Origin: Paracoccaceae bacterium
GTDB lineage: Bacteria > Pseudomonadota > Alphaproteobacteria > Rhodobacterales > Rhodobacteraceae
Assembly (NCBI GenBank): GCA_022448245.1
Contig: JAKVCO010000032.1
Coordinates: forward strand, 1 to 36,928
DNA length: 36,928 nt
Direction: 5' to 3'
The translations under genes and the position numbers were made by a program. The notes below the pieces were generated by a model. That model ran no database searches. It saw only the letters and a program-made list of their open reading frames with translations, and had not been told where the DNA came from. How positions within the stretch are numbered: the first letter of the stretch is position 1; every line of letters starts with the position of its first letter. This document shows, one piece after another, positions 23,983 to 33,087 of the stretch.

Positions 23983-24999
23983 TTAGCGGAACGGCGGGGA
24001 GTACAGCAGACCGCCGTCAGTCCACTGTGCGTTCAGGCCGCGTGCGAGGCCGATGTTGGTCGCCTCACCGATGTTGCCGTCGAACACTTCGCCGTAGTTG
24101 CCGCCCGCCATGATGGCGCGCTTGGCCCATTCGGCGTCGAGGCCGAGCATTTCGCCCAGCGTACCTTCGGAACCGAGCAGACGGTTGATTTCCGGGTTGT
24201 TGGTGCCGCCGGAAAGCTCTTCGATGTTCGCGGAGGTCACACCAAGCTCTTCTGCAGTGATCAGGGCGTTGAGCGTCCAGCGAACAACGTCACCCCACTC
24301 GTGGTCGCCGTGGCGAACAAGCGGGCCGAGCGGCTCTTTGGAAACCACTTCCGGCAGAACAACGTAGTCGTCCGGCGTCGGGAAGTTGGCGCGCTGAGCG
24401 GCCAGTGCGGAGCGGTCCGTCGTGTAAACGTCGCAGGAGCCTGCTAGGAACAGCTGAACAGCTTCGGAACCAGTTTCGATCGGCACGGGCTCGTAGGAGA
24501 TGCCGTTCGCGCGGAAGAAGTCCGCGAGGTTCAGTTCGGTCGTGGTACCGGTCTGGATGCAGACGGTTGCGCCGTCGAGGTCGGCTGCGGAAGCAACGCC
24601 CAGATCAGCAGGAACCATGAAGCCCTGACCGTCGTAGTAGTTCACGCCGGTGAATTCGAATTTGAGGTCCACGTCGCGCGAGAACGTCCAAGTCGTGTTA
24701 CGAGCAAGCATATCGATTTCGCCTGCGGCCAGCGCGGTGAAGCGCGTCTTGCCGGTCGTCGGAACGAATTCAACAGCCGTTGGGTCGTTGAGCACAGCAG
24801 CAGCAACAGCGCGGCACACAGCCACGTCGAAGCCCTGCCAAACGCCGTCGGCGTCAGGCTCTGCGAACCCCGGAACGCCAGTGGTCACGCCGCAGTTAAG
24901 CACGCCGCGTGCCTTCACGTCGTCCAGCGTAGCCGCGCCAGCGGTCCCGGCGGCCATGCCTGCGACGGTGAGTGCGCCCAGAATGACAGATTTTTTCAT
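23983..24999 (-). CDS. bztA: Bzt ABC transporter substrate-binding protein BztA
   Basis: A 338-residue periplasmic solute-binding protein. The Sec signal peptide is MKKSVILGALTVAGMAAGTAGA. The mature protein follows family 3 of solute-binding proteins: LDDVKARGVLNCGVTTGVPGF, GFDVAVCRAVAAAVL, FTALAAGEIDMLARNTTWT and GSCDVYTTDRSALAAQRANF. BztA of R. capsulatus binds glutamate, glutamine, aspartate and asparagine; the same range is inferred here. AGGAAGAGG precedes the ATG at 24999. It is the first gene of the operon. Confidence 0.94.
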   Translation of the reverse strand: MKKSVILGALTVAGMAAGTAGAATLDDVKARGVLNCGVTTGVPGFAEPDADGVWQGFDVAVCRAVAAAVLNDPTAVEFVPTTGKTRFTALAAGEIDMLARNTTWTFSRDVDLKFEFTGVNYYDGQGFMVPADLGVASAADLDGATVCIQTGTTTELNLADFFRANGISYEPVPIETGSEAVQLFLAGSCDVYTTDRSALAAQRANFPTPDDYVVLPEVVSKEPLGPLVRHGDHEWGDVVRWTLNALITAEELGVTSANIEELSGGTNNPEINRLLGSEGTLGEMLGLDAEWAKRAIMAGGNYGEVFDGNIGEATNIGLARGLNAQWTDGGLLYSPPFR

Positions 25000-25101
25000 A
25001 TTTACCTCTTCCTGATTGCCCGACCAATGTAGGCCGGTTCATGAAAGGTGACGTAGCACGCCACCCATCGCCAGCTAGTCTCCCTCCTGGCAATGGCGTA
25101 A

Positions 25102-25131
25102 ACTTTGGGCAAAATCTTCGGCCATCGTCAA
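25102..25131 (-). promoter_or_regulatory. Possible promoter of bztABCD in the 334-base upstream gap
   Basis: Read on the minus strand, TTGACG (25126-25131), an 18-base spacer and CAAAGT (25102-25107) lie about 100 bases before the bztA start. The -10 box is weak and a sigma-54 (-24/-12) pattern was not found. The rest of the gap (25000-25333) shows no ORF with a ribosome-binding site, no tRNA and no clear riboswitch. Confidence 0.35.
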
Positions 25132-25333
25132 CAGCTTGAAGTGCTTTTGGCGGCGAGAATCTCAATTTTTGGGCAACTGCACAGCCTGGTGCGGGCTCTG
25201 CCGCATTGTTGGGCGCTGATTCTGCGCCCTTGAGCAGGCACTACGCAGCCTATGAGGGGTCAGCTCGCGCGGCATGAATCTTATGTGGGCGAAACAGCCG
25301 CCCCAAACACGCGTTTAGCGGGAATCTGAACCC

Positions 25334-26047
25334 TTAATTGGACGGTTGAGACAACAAATAGAATCGGTGCGCGGCCTCAAAAGCCTCCCGTTTCGCCTCT
25401 GCCGCTTCCTGAGCTTCCTCGTCATAGCCCCACTCATCCGCTTGGAATGTTTCGTCCACGCGGCTGGCGTCCCAAAGCTCGCTCACGGTCGCCATCTCTC
25501 GGGCCTTCAACCCGATCACGAGCGAGCCTGAAAGCATGATCAGATCATGCAGCCCGGCGAGCTCGAACGGCGTGGCCTCTTCCAAAGGCGCGCGCAACGC
25601 AGACAAGGCTTCCGCTGGCTGAGCCGCGAACATCACACCGGTCGTCGTCGTAAGACCCGCACCGAGTTCGGTCTTGGCCCACTCCAGCAACGGATTCCAG
25701 GCTTCGTTCTGACGCGTCACGAGTTCGACCGGGCGTTCGGCCCGGTAGCAGATCAGGTCAGAACCGCCGTATTCGGCCAAGGCATCCACAACCACGCTTC
25801 GCTGCGGAACAATCTTTTCGATTGCAGAGTTCGCGGACCGGGTCACGGGCATGGTGAGGGGATTGATCTCCTCCTCCTGCGCGTCCCATTCAACCGCAAT
25901 CGCTTGGGCGAGCGCCTCCGTCGGCACAATCAGTGGCGATTTCCCGGGCGTTTTCACGCTGCGACCGTCAAGGGTCACCGTAAAGCCGTCACCGGACGCA
26001 GACACATCCGCCGAGGTCCAAAATCGCTTCGTTTTCCATTCGCTCAC
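25334..26047 (-). CDS. ATP12-family F1-ATPase assembly chaperone
   Basis: A 237-residue ATP12 homologue. Family features include KRFWTSADVS, FTVTLDGRSVKTPGKSPLIVPT, AIAVEWDAQEEEINPLTMPVTRSANSAI and DLICYRAERPVELVTRQNEAWNPLLEW. ATP12 binds the F1 alpha subunit during ATP synthase assembly in mitochondria, and alphaproteobacteria carry the ancestral form. The start is GTG 26047 (VSEWKTKRFW), whose GTGA overlaps the HAD gene stop; the longer frame would need a TTG at 26065. GGAG lies about eight bases upstream of the GTG. Confidence 0.9.
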   Translation of the reverse strand: MSEWKTKRFWTSADVSASGDGFTVTLDGRSVKTPGKSPLIVPTEALAQAIAVEWDAQEEEINPLTMPVTRSANSAIEKIVPQRSVVVDALAEYGGSDLICYRAERPVELVTRQNEAWNPLLEWAKTELGAGLTTTTGVMFAAQPAEALSALRAPLEEATPFELAGLHDLIMLSGSLVIGLKAREMATVSELWDASRVDETFQADEWGYDEEAQEAAEAKREAFEAAHRFYLLSQPSN

Positions 26048-26706
26048 GTAAGTGTCTCCGGACAAATCTCGTTCAGGGCTTCATGGATAGCGGGCACTTC
26101 TTGCACGACGACATCCGCATGTTCGGCCAATCGGGTCACAGGGTGATATCCCCACGCGACACCAAGCGTGGCCATACCAGCCGCGCGGCCCATGTCCATG
26201 TCGAACGTCGTATCCCCGACCATCACGCCACGTTCACAGCCCGCCTCGGCCAAAGCCGTGGTTGCCATGGACGGGTGAGGCTTCGAAGGATGCCCATCAG
26301 CATCCTGACGGGTCACAAAATAGCGCGCGATATCATGGACCTCGAGCACATGATCGAGACCGCGCCGGGACTTGCCCGTCGCCAAGCCAAGCAGCGTCTC
26401 AGGCTCCGCATGCAGAGCGCGCAGAAGGTCCATAATTCCCGGGTAGAGGGGGGAGGCTGACCTTTCGCCATGGCTCGTGCGCAGATCACCGTAGGCTTGC
26501 TTGTAGGCCGCCACCAAATCGTCCGTCGGGCCCTCCGGCGACAACACGGCCATGGCCCGCGGCAAGGAAAGGCCCACGATGGAAAGCGTTTCTGCCTGCG
26601 TAGGCGGGGTAAGCCCCTGAGAGGTGAACGCCGCCTCCATAGACCCCACGATGTGGGCCTGACTGTCGACCAGCGTGCCATCAAAATCAAAGAGGATGAG
26701 GCGCAT
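26044..26706 (-). CDS. HAD-family hydrolase, phosphoglycolate-phosphatase-like
   Basis: A 220-residue HAD phosphatase. Motif I is FDFDGTLVDS (nucleophile and acid-base Asp). The helical cap lies between about 15 and 85. Motif II is the Thr in LGLATGKS, with KSRRG following, and motif IV is MVGDTTFDMDMG. HPSKPHPSM places the motif III Lys. This is the Gph-like subfamily; the true substrate is unknown. The start overlaps the stop of the upstream pseudouridine synthase by one base (TAATG), and its own stop overlaps the ATP12 start, so the set is translationally linked. Confidence 0.9.
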   Translation of the reverse strand: MRLILFDFDGTLVDSQAHIVGSMEAAFTSQGLTPPTQAETLSIVGLSLPRAMAVLSPEGPTDDLVAAYKQAYGDLRTSHGERSASPLYPGIMDLLRALHAEPETLLGLATGKSRRGLDHVLEVHDIARYFVTRQDADGHPSKPHPSMATTALAEAGCERGVMVGDTTFDMDMGRAAGMATLGVAWGYHPVTRLAEHADVVVQEVPAIHEALNEICPETLT

Positions 26707-27743
26707 TACAGCTCCTTGAAGGGATCGACGGGGGCCTCTTCAGGTTCCCACCCAAACTCCGCCCAGGTGCGGGCCATGTGCTCGGGCAAGGGCGCGGTTA
26801 GGTGAAGCGTCGCGCCTGTGACCGGATGCTCAAGCGTGAGGGACCGTGCGTGCAGGTGCAGTTTTTTGGAGAAGCTGCCGCCCAGCGCCGCCCCCCAGCC
26901 ATCGCCAAGGTTTTCCTGCCCCGAGCCGCCATACTTTCCGTCGCCCACAATCGGATGGCCAAGCGCCCCCATATGAGCGCGCAGCTGGTGGGTACGACCG
27001 GTTACCGGAACCAAGGCCATCCATGCAGCCCTGCGGCCCAAGGCTTCGACGGTCGCAAATTCTGTCGTGGCGCGCTTGGCACCATCGGTGTTGGGCACAT
27101 CGTCTGGATGCACCACGTGCATCTTCTCTCCCGCGCCGTCCTTGCCGTGGCCGGGGGCCTTCATGAGACCGTATTTGATCACGCCCGCCTTGGGCTGCGG
27201 CACACCTGCGACGGCGGCCCAATAGATCTTGCGGGTTGCGCGGTGGCGGAACGCCTCTGTAAGGCCCGCGGCCACCTGACGCGAGCGCGCCAGAAGCAAG
27301 ACGCCCGAGGTATCCTTATCGAGCCGGTGTACGAGGCGCGGGTTCTCCTCGAGGCCGAACCGAAGCGCCGCGCCCAAGCCGTCCACATGACGCGTCTGCT
27401 TTGAGCCGCCCTGCACGGGAAGGCCCGGTGGTTTGTTCAAAGCGATGATGTGGTCATCGCGATAGATGACAGTGCGCCGGATCATTTCGGCGTCGCGGTC
27501 GTCTATGTAGCCTTCCTCGTGCTTGGGCTTCTCCCCCGTCGGCAACGGTGGAATTCTAAGCATCTGACCCGCTTCCACTCGGGCAGAGGCCTTCACTCGC
27601 CCACCATCCAAACGCAGCTCGCCCTTGCGGCACATCTTTTCAATACGGCCCTGCCCCAGCTGCGGGAACATGCGCTTCAGAAAGCGATCCAGCCGTTGCC
27701 CGCCGTCACCGGGCGCAATTTCGATTGTTTGAACTCTGCTCAT
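26706..27743 (-). CDS. RluA-family 23S rRNA pseudouridine synthase, RluC-like
   Basis: A 345-residue synthase. An S4 RNA-binding domain (QRLDRFLKRMFPQLGQGRIEKMCRKGELRLDG, about 14-60) precedes the catalytic domain. The active-site Asp is in RLVHRLDKDTSGVLLLAR, and the later motifs are PVTGRTHQLRAHMGALGHPIVGDGKYGG. With S4 domain and length this fits RluC, which modifies U955/2504/2580 of 23S rRNA in E. coli, though RluD cannot be ruled out. The ATG at 27743 overlaps the crcB stop (ATGA). Confidence 0.9.
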   Translation of the reverse strand: MSRVQTIEIAPGDGGQRLDRFLKRMFPQLGQGRIEKMCRKGELRLDGGRVKASARVEAGQMLRIPPLPTGEKPKHEEGYIDDRDAEMIRRTVIYRDDHIIALNKPPGLPVQGGSKQTRHVDGLGAALRFGLEENPRLVHRLDKDTSGVLLLARSRQVAAGLTEAFRHRATRKIYWAAVAGVPQPKAGVIKYGLMKAPGHGKDGAGEKMHVVHPDDVPNTDGAKRATTEFATVEALGRRAAWMALVPVTGRTHQLRAHMGALGHPIVGDGKYGGSGQENLGDGWGAALGGSFSKKLHLHARSLTLEHPVTGATLHLTAPLPEHMARTWAEFGWEPEEAPVDPFKEL

Positions 27744-28093
27744 GCGAACCGCCCCGCCACGAAGAAACCAAAGGCACATGCCCCAATGGAAAACAGGACG
27801 GATACAAGGACGTATCCGAACGCCGCTTGGCCTTGTCCGGCCTGCACGAGCTTGAGCACGTCCAATGAGAATGTGGAGAAGGTTGTGAACCCTCCCAGAA
27901 AGCCCAGCATGACAAAGGCATGGAGCGTAGACCGCTCTGCAAAGCCTGCTGCGAAGGCCACTCCGATTAGGAAAGATCCAAGCACGTTGACCGTCAACGT
28001 GCCGCCCGGAAAGGCGACAGCCATGCCAACGAGAGCCCGTGCAACAGACCCTAGCGCGCCACCGAGGGCTATATATGCAAGGTTTCCGACCAC
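27740..28093 (-). CDS. crcB: Fluoride exporter CrcB (Fluc)
   Basis: A small four-helix membrane protein. Family motifs are YIALGGALGSVARALVG, FPGGTLTVNVLGSFLIGVAFAAG, the Asn of TLTVNVLGS and GFLGGFTTFSTFSLDVL, which contains the fluoride-pore Phe and Thr/Ser residues. Fluc proteins work as antiparallel dimers to expel fluoride. The start is uncertain: GTG 28093 (VVGNLAYIALGG) gives 117 residues and the usual N-terminus, while GTG 28144 would add 17. No fluoride riboswitch is visible upstream. It overlaps the pseudouridine synthase gene by four bases. Confidence 0.9.
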   Translation of the reverse strand: MVGNLAYIALGGALGSVARALVGMAVAFPGGTLTVNVLGSFLIGVAFAAGFAERSTLHAFVMLGFLGGFTTFSTFSLDVLKLVQAGQGQAAFGYVLVSVLFSIGACAFGFFVAGRFA

Positions 28094-28183
28094 GCCGCGT
28101 CTTTCGCTATCATGGCCTTTGGAGTCAACCGAGGCCCACGGCACGTTGCCCGAATTTTCGCTCAGAGTTGCGCAATCATGCGG

Positions 28184-29485
28184 CTAGCGGCGCTGTCGAA
28201 GCTTGTCGAAATAGGCGATGCGTTTACCCAAGTCGCGCTCGAAACCGCGCTCAACGGGGTCGTACAGCTTCGGCCGGTCCAAGCCGTCAGGAAAGTAGTT
28301 CTGGCAAGAAAAACCATCTTCTGAATCGTGATCGTAGGCATAGTCTTTGCCGTACCCCTGATCCTTGAGAAGCGACGTTGCTGCATTCAGGATGTGCTTG
28401 GGCGGCGGCGTGGAGCCGCTTTCCTTGGCCAAGCGACGCGCGGATTTATAGGCCACGTAGGCCGCATTCGATTTCGGCGCAAGCGCCAGATAGATGACCG
28501 CTTGCGCCAGCGCTAATTCGCCCTCCGGGGAACCAAGCCTCTCGTAGGTTTCCCAAGACTGCAGGCAAACAGTTTGCGCCTGCGGGTCGGCGAGGCCGAT
28601 GTCTTCCACAGCCATCCGCGTCAACCGACGCGCGAGATAGCGAGGATCCTCGCCGCCCTCGAGCATGCGCGCGAACCAGTAGATCGAAGCGTCCGGATCG
28701 CTGCCTCGGACCGACTTATGGAGCGCTGAAATGAGATTGTAGTGCCCGTCACCGGACTTGTCGTAAACGGCCGCGCGCCGCATCAAGCGGGCGCCTAGGG
28801 CTTCGGCGTCCAGCGGTTCTTCCACCTTCCAGGCGGCCACCTGCTCCACCAAGTTCAAGAGCGCCCGGCCATCGCCATCTGCCATCTCTCGCAGCGCTGC
28901 GCGGGCACTGCTCGTCAGCGGCAACGACGCCTCAAGCGTCCGCTCCGCCCGGGTGATCATCTCCTCCAGATCATCATCGGACAGCCGTTCGAGCACGAGC
29001 ACCTGCGCACGGCTCAGCACAGCCGCGTTTAGCTCGAATGACGGGTTCTCGGTCGTCGCGCCAACAAGGAGGATGGTGCCGTCTTCCATATGCGGAAGAA
29101 AGCCATCCTGCTGCGCTTTGTTGAAGCGGTGGATTTCGTCCACGAACAAAAGCGTTCCGCGCCCTTGCTTACGACGCAGCTTGGCTTCGTCGAAGACACG
29201 GCGCAGCTCTGGCACGCCCGAAAAGATCGCCGAGATCTGGACAAAATGGCGGTCAGTCGCCTCCGCCAAAAGGCGGGCGATCGTGGTCTTACCGACGCCG
29301 GGCGGCCCCCAAAAGATAATGGAGCCCAGCGACCCAGCCGCCAGCATTACACCCAAAGGTGCCTCCGGTCCCAACACCTGCTGCTGACCGATGACTTCCT
29401 CCAGCCGCGCAGGCCGAAGCCTGTCAGCAAGAGGCCGTGCTGCATCATCAGACGCAGGCAGCTCGGTATCGAAGAGGTCAGCCAT
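28184..29485 (-). CDS. rarA: Replication-associated recombination protein A (RarA/MgsA)
   Basis: A 433-residue AAA+ ATPase related to clamp loaders. The N-terminal LADRLRPARLEEVIGQQ precedes Walker A GPPGVGKTT (60-68). Walker B is LLFVDEIHRFNKAQQDGFLPHME, sensor 1 is LVGATTENPSFELNAAVLSRAQV, and the C-terminal tetramerisation half includes KSVRGSDPDASIYWFARMLEGGEDP and HILNAATSLLKDQGYGKDY. RarA acts at stalled forks. The ATG at 29485 (MADLFDTELP) is the family start; the longer frame to 29560 is unsupported. It precedes crcB by about 90 bases. Confidence 0.95.
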   Translation of the reverse strand: MADLFDTELPASDDAARPLADRLRPARLEEVIGQQQVLGPEAPLGVMLAAGSLGSIIFWGPPGVGKTTIARLLAEATDRHFVQISAIFSGVPELRRVFDEAKLRRKQGRGTLLFVDEIHRFNKAQQDGFLPHMEDGTILLVGATTENPSFELNAAVLSRAQVLVLERLSDDDLEEMITRAERTLEASLPLTSSARAALREMADGDGRALLNLVEQVAAWKVEEPLDAEALGARLMRRAAVYDKSGDGHYNLISALHKSVRGSDPDASIYWFARMLEGGEDPRYLARRLTRMAVEDIGLADPQAQTVCLQSWETYERLGSPEGELALAQAVIYLALAPKSNAAYVAYKSARRLAKESGSTPPPKHILNAATSLLKDQGYGKDYAYDHDSEDGFSCQNYFPDGLDRPKLYDPVERGFERDLGKRIAYFDKLRQRR

Positions 29486-29580
29486 GGCCCCCACCATGGT
29501 CCATGGCAGCGAGAAGCAAAAGGGGTCGCTAGCGCTCAAGCAGGCGACACCCTCTGTCACTCACCCCCAATACCAACCGA

Positions 29581-30168
29581 TTAGTGCAACTTCTCGGCGA
29601 GATTGAGCATGACACACTGGTTATCGATGCCATCGAGCGACATCACCGGTCCAGCCGCTGTCCCATCGAGCCCGCAACGGCGGGTCCAACGAGGCCAGTT
29701 GGCCGGGATGAGGCCCAGCACCTGCACAGCACCAAGCTCACGCGCGGCACGGGTCATTTCCATGATCAGCATGGCATGCACCCGGCGACGAATGCGCTGC
29801 GGCGTCGTGTGGCTCACGAAGACACGCGAGCTCTCCCAGATGTTCTCCTGAACGGGAGCCTCTTCGTAAAGAAGGTCCGTCGGAATGGAATCCAGAAGAC
29901 CCAATTGAGCGTCGCGGATCATGTAGGAATATATCCCACACCGCGCCGTCGTGGGCGTCAAACGAATGCCGGCGTACACCTCGCCGAATTCATGAACTGC
30001 GACCCAGCGGCTCGCTGGCGTGTCGTACTGGTCGTACTCCATGCCCATGGCTTCGGGTAAGTCCCATTGGTTCTGAACAATAAACGATTGCCTACGTGCA
30101 CGAAGCACGTTTGCAAAAAGCTCGCCATGGTTGTGTAGATTGGCGAAAGAGAGGGTGGTGGTTTGCAT
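29581..30168 (-). CDS. Acyl-homoserine-lactone synthase (LuxI family)
   Basis: A 195-residue LuxI homologue. The invariant residues can be traced: R..SF....QWDLPE (Arg, Phe, Trp), EYDQYD (acidic pair), EVYAGIRLTPTT (Arg) and ENIWESSRVFV (Glu, Arg). The C-terminal half reads LGAVQVLGLIPANWPRWTRRCG, which resembles Roseobacter AHL synthases. It would make an N-acyl-homoserine lactone from SAM and acyl-ACP; chain length cannot be read. ATG 30168 (MQTTTLSFANLHNHGELFA) is chosen. A longer frame to 30198 starts inside the intergenic region. It follows luxR by 62 bases. Confidence 0.9.
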   Translation of the reverse strand: MQTTTLSFANLHNHGELFANVLRARRQSFIVQNQWDLPEAMGMEYDQYDTPASRWVAVHEFGEVYAGIRLTPTTARCGIYSYMIRDAQLGLLDSIPTDLLYEEAPVQENIWESSRVFVSHTTPQRIRRRVHAMLIMEMTRAARELGAVQVLGLIPANWPRWTRRCGLDGTAAGPVMSLDGIDNQCVMLNLAEKLH

Positions 30169-30230
30169 TTGTATCCCCAGGTTTACAGTGACAAACACCT
30201 TGCCCTCATCCCTAGGGTGGGCGGCGTGGA

Positions 30231-30842
30231 TTACAGCAGACCATAATCTTTGGCACGCTGGATGGCTTCTGCAGTGGTGCGAGCGAACAGCTTCTCTCGC
30301 GCCGCTGTCAGGCGGGCCTTCAACGCACTTTCCGAAATGTTGAGCTTGGCTGCTGCAGCTGCGTGCCGTTCCCCTTCGGCGATGAAGCGCAAGGCAGTGA
30401 GTTGCGCCTCAGTGAGGCGCTCGGGCGGCTGCGTGAGTTCATGCAACCGCTCGACGTGGTGCGAGATCACAGCGATCTCGGCATCCGAAAATTCCCGATC
30501 TGAACGCGCGACAGAGCCAATAGTGCGGGAGCGAAGTTCACCCACCGGCACCACGACGCCGTATTGCAGCCCATAGGTGGCAGCCTCATCCAGAATTCCG
30601 AATGGATCGGGAATTTCAATTTCGCTCCAGCGGGAGGCAGTCTCCTGACCGAAGCCCCAAGCGATGATGGGATCCCTGAGGGCGTAACCTTTGGCCGTGT
30701 AGGCCTCGATCCACTCCCCGGGGTATGTCTGCAGCGTCATCAGAGGTGAGGTGAATCGAATATGGAGCCCGACGTAGTACCCCGCCGGCGCCAAGTAGGC
30801 GATCTCACCTAGAACCTCATCAAGACCTGATTTCCCGGACAT
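30231..30842 (-). CDS. LuxR-family quorum-sensing regulator
   Basis: A 203-residue LuxR-type protein. The autoinducer-binding domain covers about residues 1-125, with typical aromatic and acidic positions in PLMTLQTYPGEWIEAYTAKGYALRDPIIAWG. The C-terminal helix-turn-helix runs from about 140 (RLTEAQLTALRFIAEGERHAAAAAKLNISESALKARL). It is on average shorter than classical LuxR by some 40 residues, but both domains are complete. The ATG at 30842 is used; the only longer start is a TTG. Placed immediately upstream of luxI on the same strand, it is the natural receptor for that signal. Confidence 0.9.
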   Translation of the reverse strand: MSGKSGLDEVLGEIAYLAPAGYYVGLHIRFTSPLMTLQTYPGEWIEAYTAKGYALRDPIIAWGFGQETASRWSEIEIPDPFGILDEAATYGLQYGVVVPVGELRSRTIGSVARSDREFSDAEIAVISHHVERLHELTQPPERLTEAQLTALRFIAEGERHAAAAAKLNISESALKARLTAAREKLFARTTAEAIQRAKDYGLL

Positions 30843-30989
30843 TCCCGCTATCAACTTTTGATCAATCTCAACCTCCGGCTGAATGCTCGGTGAGAGAATC
30901 TCCAGAGGCGTTTGTTAAAAAGACAGTTAATTCGAGGCCACGGCAAGCCTTCTGATCGGAGTCAGCACATAACGTCGCGGGAAAAAGAA

Positions 30990-31026
30990 AAGCCCCACAC
31001 GGAGTTACCGTGCGGGGCTTCAATCT
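30990..31026 (-). terminator. Strong terminator of the alpha operon
   Basis: AAGCCCCACACGG (30990-31002) pairs with CCGTGCGGGGCTT (31008-31020) with one wobble. On the minus strand the stem is followed by TTCTTTTTC, a good T run. It lies 16 bases past the rplQ stop. Confidence 0.9.
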
Positions 31027-31042
31027 TTGCAAGCGGTGAGGC

Positions 31043-31462
31043 TTACTCGTCAGCGGCCTCAGCAGCTTCGAGGCGTGCCTTGTCTGCAGCACCTTTTGCA
31101 TCCGTGTCGCGATCGACGAATTCGATGATCGCCATCGGTGCCATGTCGCCGTAGCGGAAGCCCGCTTTCAGCACGCGAACGTAGCCGCCGTTGCGTTCTT
31201 TGTAGCGCGGGCCAAGCACGTCAAAAAGCTTGTCTACATGGGCGGATTGCTTGAGACGACCTGCTGCCAGACGCTTTGCGTGGGCGTCGCCGCGCTTGCC
31301 GAGCGTGACAAGCTTTTCGATGATGGAACGAAGTTCTTTTGCCTTAGGAAGCGTGGTCTTGATCTGCTCATGTTCAATGAGCGAGCCAGCCATGTTGGAG
31401 AACATCGCTTTGCGGTGTTCGTGGGTCCGGTTTAGGCGGCGGTATCCGCGAGCGTGACGCAT
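31043..31462 (-). CDS. rplQ: 50S ribosomal protein L17
   Basis: A 139-residue L17. The start [20 protein letters not shown] and [29 protein letters not shown] are family signatures, and the C-terminal tail is acidic-alanine rich ([15 protein letters not shown]). It is the last gene of the alpha operon, ending at a strong terminator, and is separated from rpoA by 112 bases with a hairpin. Confidence 0.97.
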   Translation of the reverse strand: MRHARGYRRLNRTHEHRKAMFSNMAGSLIEHEQIKTTLPKAKELRSIIEKLVTLGKRGDAHAKRLAAGRLKQSAHVDKLFDVLGPRYKERNGGYVRVLKAGFRYGDMAPMAIIEFVDRDTDAKGAADKARLEAAEAADE

Positions 31463-31550
31463 ATTTCATATCCTTCATTATGCTTTGTCTCGGAGCCCCC
31501 TGCGTTGGAGAGCTCTCGCTTTAGTGGGGCGGAATGCCCGGGGTTGGCGG

Positions 31551-31568
31551 GGCGGGCCTTAGCCCGCC
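31551..31568 (-). other. Hairpin between rpoA and rplQ
   Basis: GGCGGGC (31551-31557) and GCCCGCC (31562-31568) pair perfectly with loop CTTA, just after the rpoA stop on the minus strand. There is no T run, so it is probably an mRNA processing or stability element. Confidence 0.5.
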
Positions 31569-31574
31569 ACACCC

Positions 31575-32591
31575 TTAAAAGTTGTCTTCGAACTTCTTGG
31601 CGAGGTCCTCGATGTTGTCTGGCGGCCAGTCCTCGACATCCATCCCAAGGTGCAGACCCATGCCAGACAGCACTTCTTTGATCTCGTTCAGCGACTTGCG
31701 GCCGAAGTTCGGCGTGCGCAGCATTTCTGCTTCGGTCTTCTGGATGAGATCGCCGATGTAGACGATGTTGTCGTTCTTCAGGCAGTTCGCGGAACGCACC
31801 GAAAGCTCCAGCTCGTCGACCTTCTTCAGAAGAAGCGGGTTGAACTCGAGACCATCGTCTTCCTGGCTGGCCTGCGCGCTCTCCGGCTCGTCGAAGTTCA
31901 CGAAGATGCTCAGTTGGTCCTGCAGGATGCGCGCGGCATATGCCACAGCGTCGTCCGGCGTGATGGAGCCATCTGTTTCAATCTTCATCGTCAGCTTGTC
32001 ATAGTCCAGCACCTGGCCCTCACGGGTGGGCTGCACGTCATAGGACACGCGCTTGACCGGGGAGTAGATCGCGTCGATCGGCATCAGGCCGATAGGTGCG
32101 TCTTCCGGGCGGTTCTTGTCGGCGGCGACATACCCTTTGCCGGTGTTGACCGTCAGTTCCATGAACACGTCCGCGCCCTCGTCGAGGTGGCAGATCACGT
32201 GCTCTTTGTTGAGAACCTCGATGCCCGCGCTCTCCGAGATATCGGCCGCGGTCACAACGCCCGGGCCCTTCGCGGAGATCGACAGCCGCTTCGGCCCTTC
32301 CACTTCCATGCGGATGGCCACGCCCTTGAGGTTCAGCACGATGTCGGTGACGTCCTCGCGGACACCAGCAACGCTGGAGAACTCGTGGAGCACGTTGTCG
32401 ATCTGCACAGACGTGATAGCCGCGCCCTGAAGCGACGACATCAACACGCGGCGCAGCGCGTTACCCATCGTCAGACCAAAGCCGCGCTCAAGCGGTTCTG
32501 CGACGACTGTGGCGTTTTTCATCGGGTCATTTCCCGGCTTAACTTCGAGCTGTGTCGGTTTGATCAGCTCGGCCCAGTTCTTGTGGATCAT
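31575..32591 (-). CDS. rpoA: RNA polymerase alpha subunit
   Basis: A 338-residue alpha subunit. The N-terminal assembly domain (about 1-230) includes [28 protein letters not shown] and AIRMEVEGP. An acidic linker ([14 protein letters not shown]) leads to the C-terminal domain with [21 protein letters not shown] and [20 protein letters not shown], which contacts UP elements and activators. It starts the second part of the alpha operon after rpsK and is preceded by an intercistronic hairpin. Confidence 0.98.
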   Translation of the reverse strand: MIHKNWAELIKPTQLEVKPGNDPMKNATVVAEPLERGFGLTMGNALRRVLMSSLQGAAITSVQIDNVLHEFSSVAGVREDVTDIVLNLKGVAIRMEVEGPKRLSISAKGPGVVTAADISESAGIEVLNKEHVICHLDEGADVFMELTVNTGKGYVAADKNRPEDAPIGLMPIDAIYSPVKRVSYDVQPTREGQVLDYDKLTMKIETDGSITPDDAVAYAARILQDQLSIFVNFDEPESAQASQEDDGLEFNPLLLKKVDELELSVRSANCLKNDNIVYIGDLIQKTEAEMLRTPNFGRKSLNEIKEVLSGMGLHLGMDVEDWPPDNIEDLAKKFEDNF

Positions 32592-32655
32592 AGTGCCTCC
32601 ATTCTTGCCCGCGCTGGATCCGATGCGTGGGCGTCCCGAGGGTCTTCGAAATGCT

Positions 32656-32677
32656 GCCCCGCGCTGTCACGCGGGGC
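32656..32677 (-). other. Hairpin between rpsK and rpoA
   Basis: GCCCCGCG (32656-32663) and CGCGGGGC (32670-32677) form a perfect eight-base stem with a six-base loop, just after the rpsK stop. No T run follows on the minus strand. Confidence 0.55.
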
Positions 32678-32683
32678 GAAAAA

Positions 32684-33073
32684 TCAAACGCGGCGGCGCT
32701 TTGGTGGGCGGCAGCCGTTATGGGCGATCGGCGTCACGTCGCGGATGGACGTCACCGTGAAGCCCAGCGCAGCAAACGCGCGCAGTGCGCTTTCGCGGCC
32801 AGAACCAGGGCCCTGCACCTCGACCTCAAGCGTTTTCACACCGTGGTCCTGCGCTTTCTTGCCCGCGTCCTCTGCAGCCATCTGAGCGGCATAGGGCGTA
32901 GACTTACGGGAGCCCTTGAAGCCCATCGTGCCGGAGGAGGACCATGCAATGGCGTTCCCCTGGACGTCGGAAATCAGGATCTTGGTGTTGTTGAAGGACG
33001 AATTCACATGGGCCACGCCCGACGCGATATTCTTGGAGACCTTCTTCTTCGGAGCGCGTTTATCGCGTGCCAT
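32684..33073 (-). CDS. rpsK: 30S ribosomal protein S11
   Basis: A 129-residue S11 with [21 protein letters not shown], the S11 signature region [24 protein letters not shown] and the C-terminal [15 protein letters not shown]. It sits on the 30S platform. It follows rpsM after 14 bases in the alpha operon. Confidence 0.98.
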   Translation of the reverse strand: MARDKRAPKKKVSKNIASGVAHVNSSFNNTKILISDVQGNAIAWSSSGTMGFKGSRKSTPYAAQMAAEDAGKKAQDHGVKTLEVEVQGPGSGRESALRAFAALGFTVTSIRDVTPIAHNGCRPPKRRRV

Positions 33074-33087
33074 ATCTCAAGCCTCCC

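Noticed and set aside
25000..25333. Sigma-54 promoter for the bzt operon
   Set aside because: No GG-N10-GC element with the expected flanks was found; only a weak sigma-70-like pair is present.
28094..28183. Fluoride riboswitch upstream of crcB
   Set aside because: No match to the conserved fluoride aptamer segments was seen between the rarA stop and either possible crcB start; expression probably follows rarA.
30169..30230. lux box before luxI
   Set aside because: The only symmetry is CCCTAGGG and short GTTT/AAAC arms; neither makes a convincing 18-20 base operator.
31650..32885. 411-codon plus-strand ORF opposite rpoA
   Set aside because: It is a high-GC shadow of rpoA and rpsK with no family resemblance.
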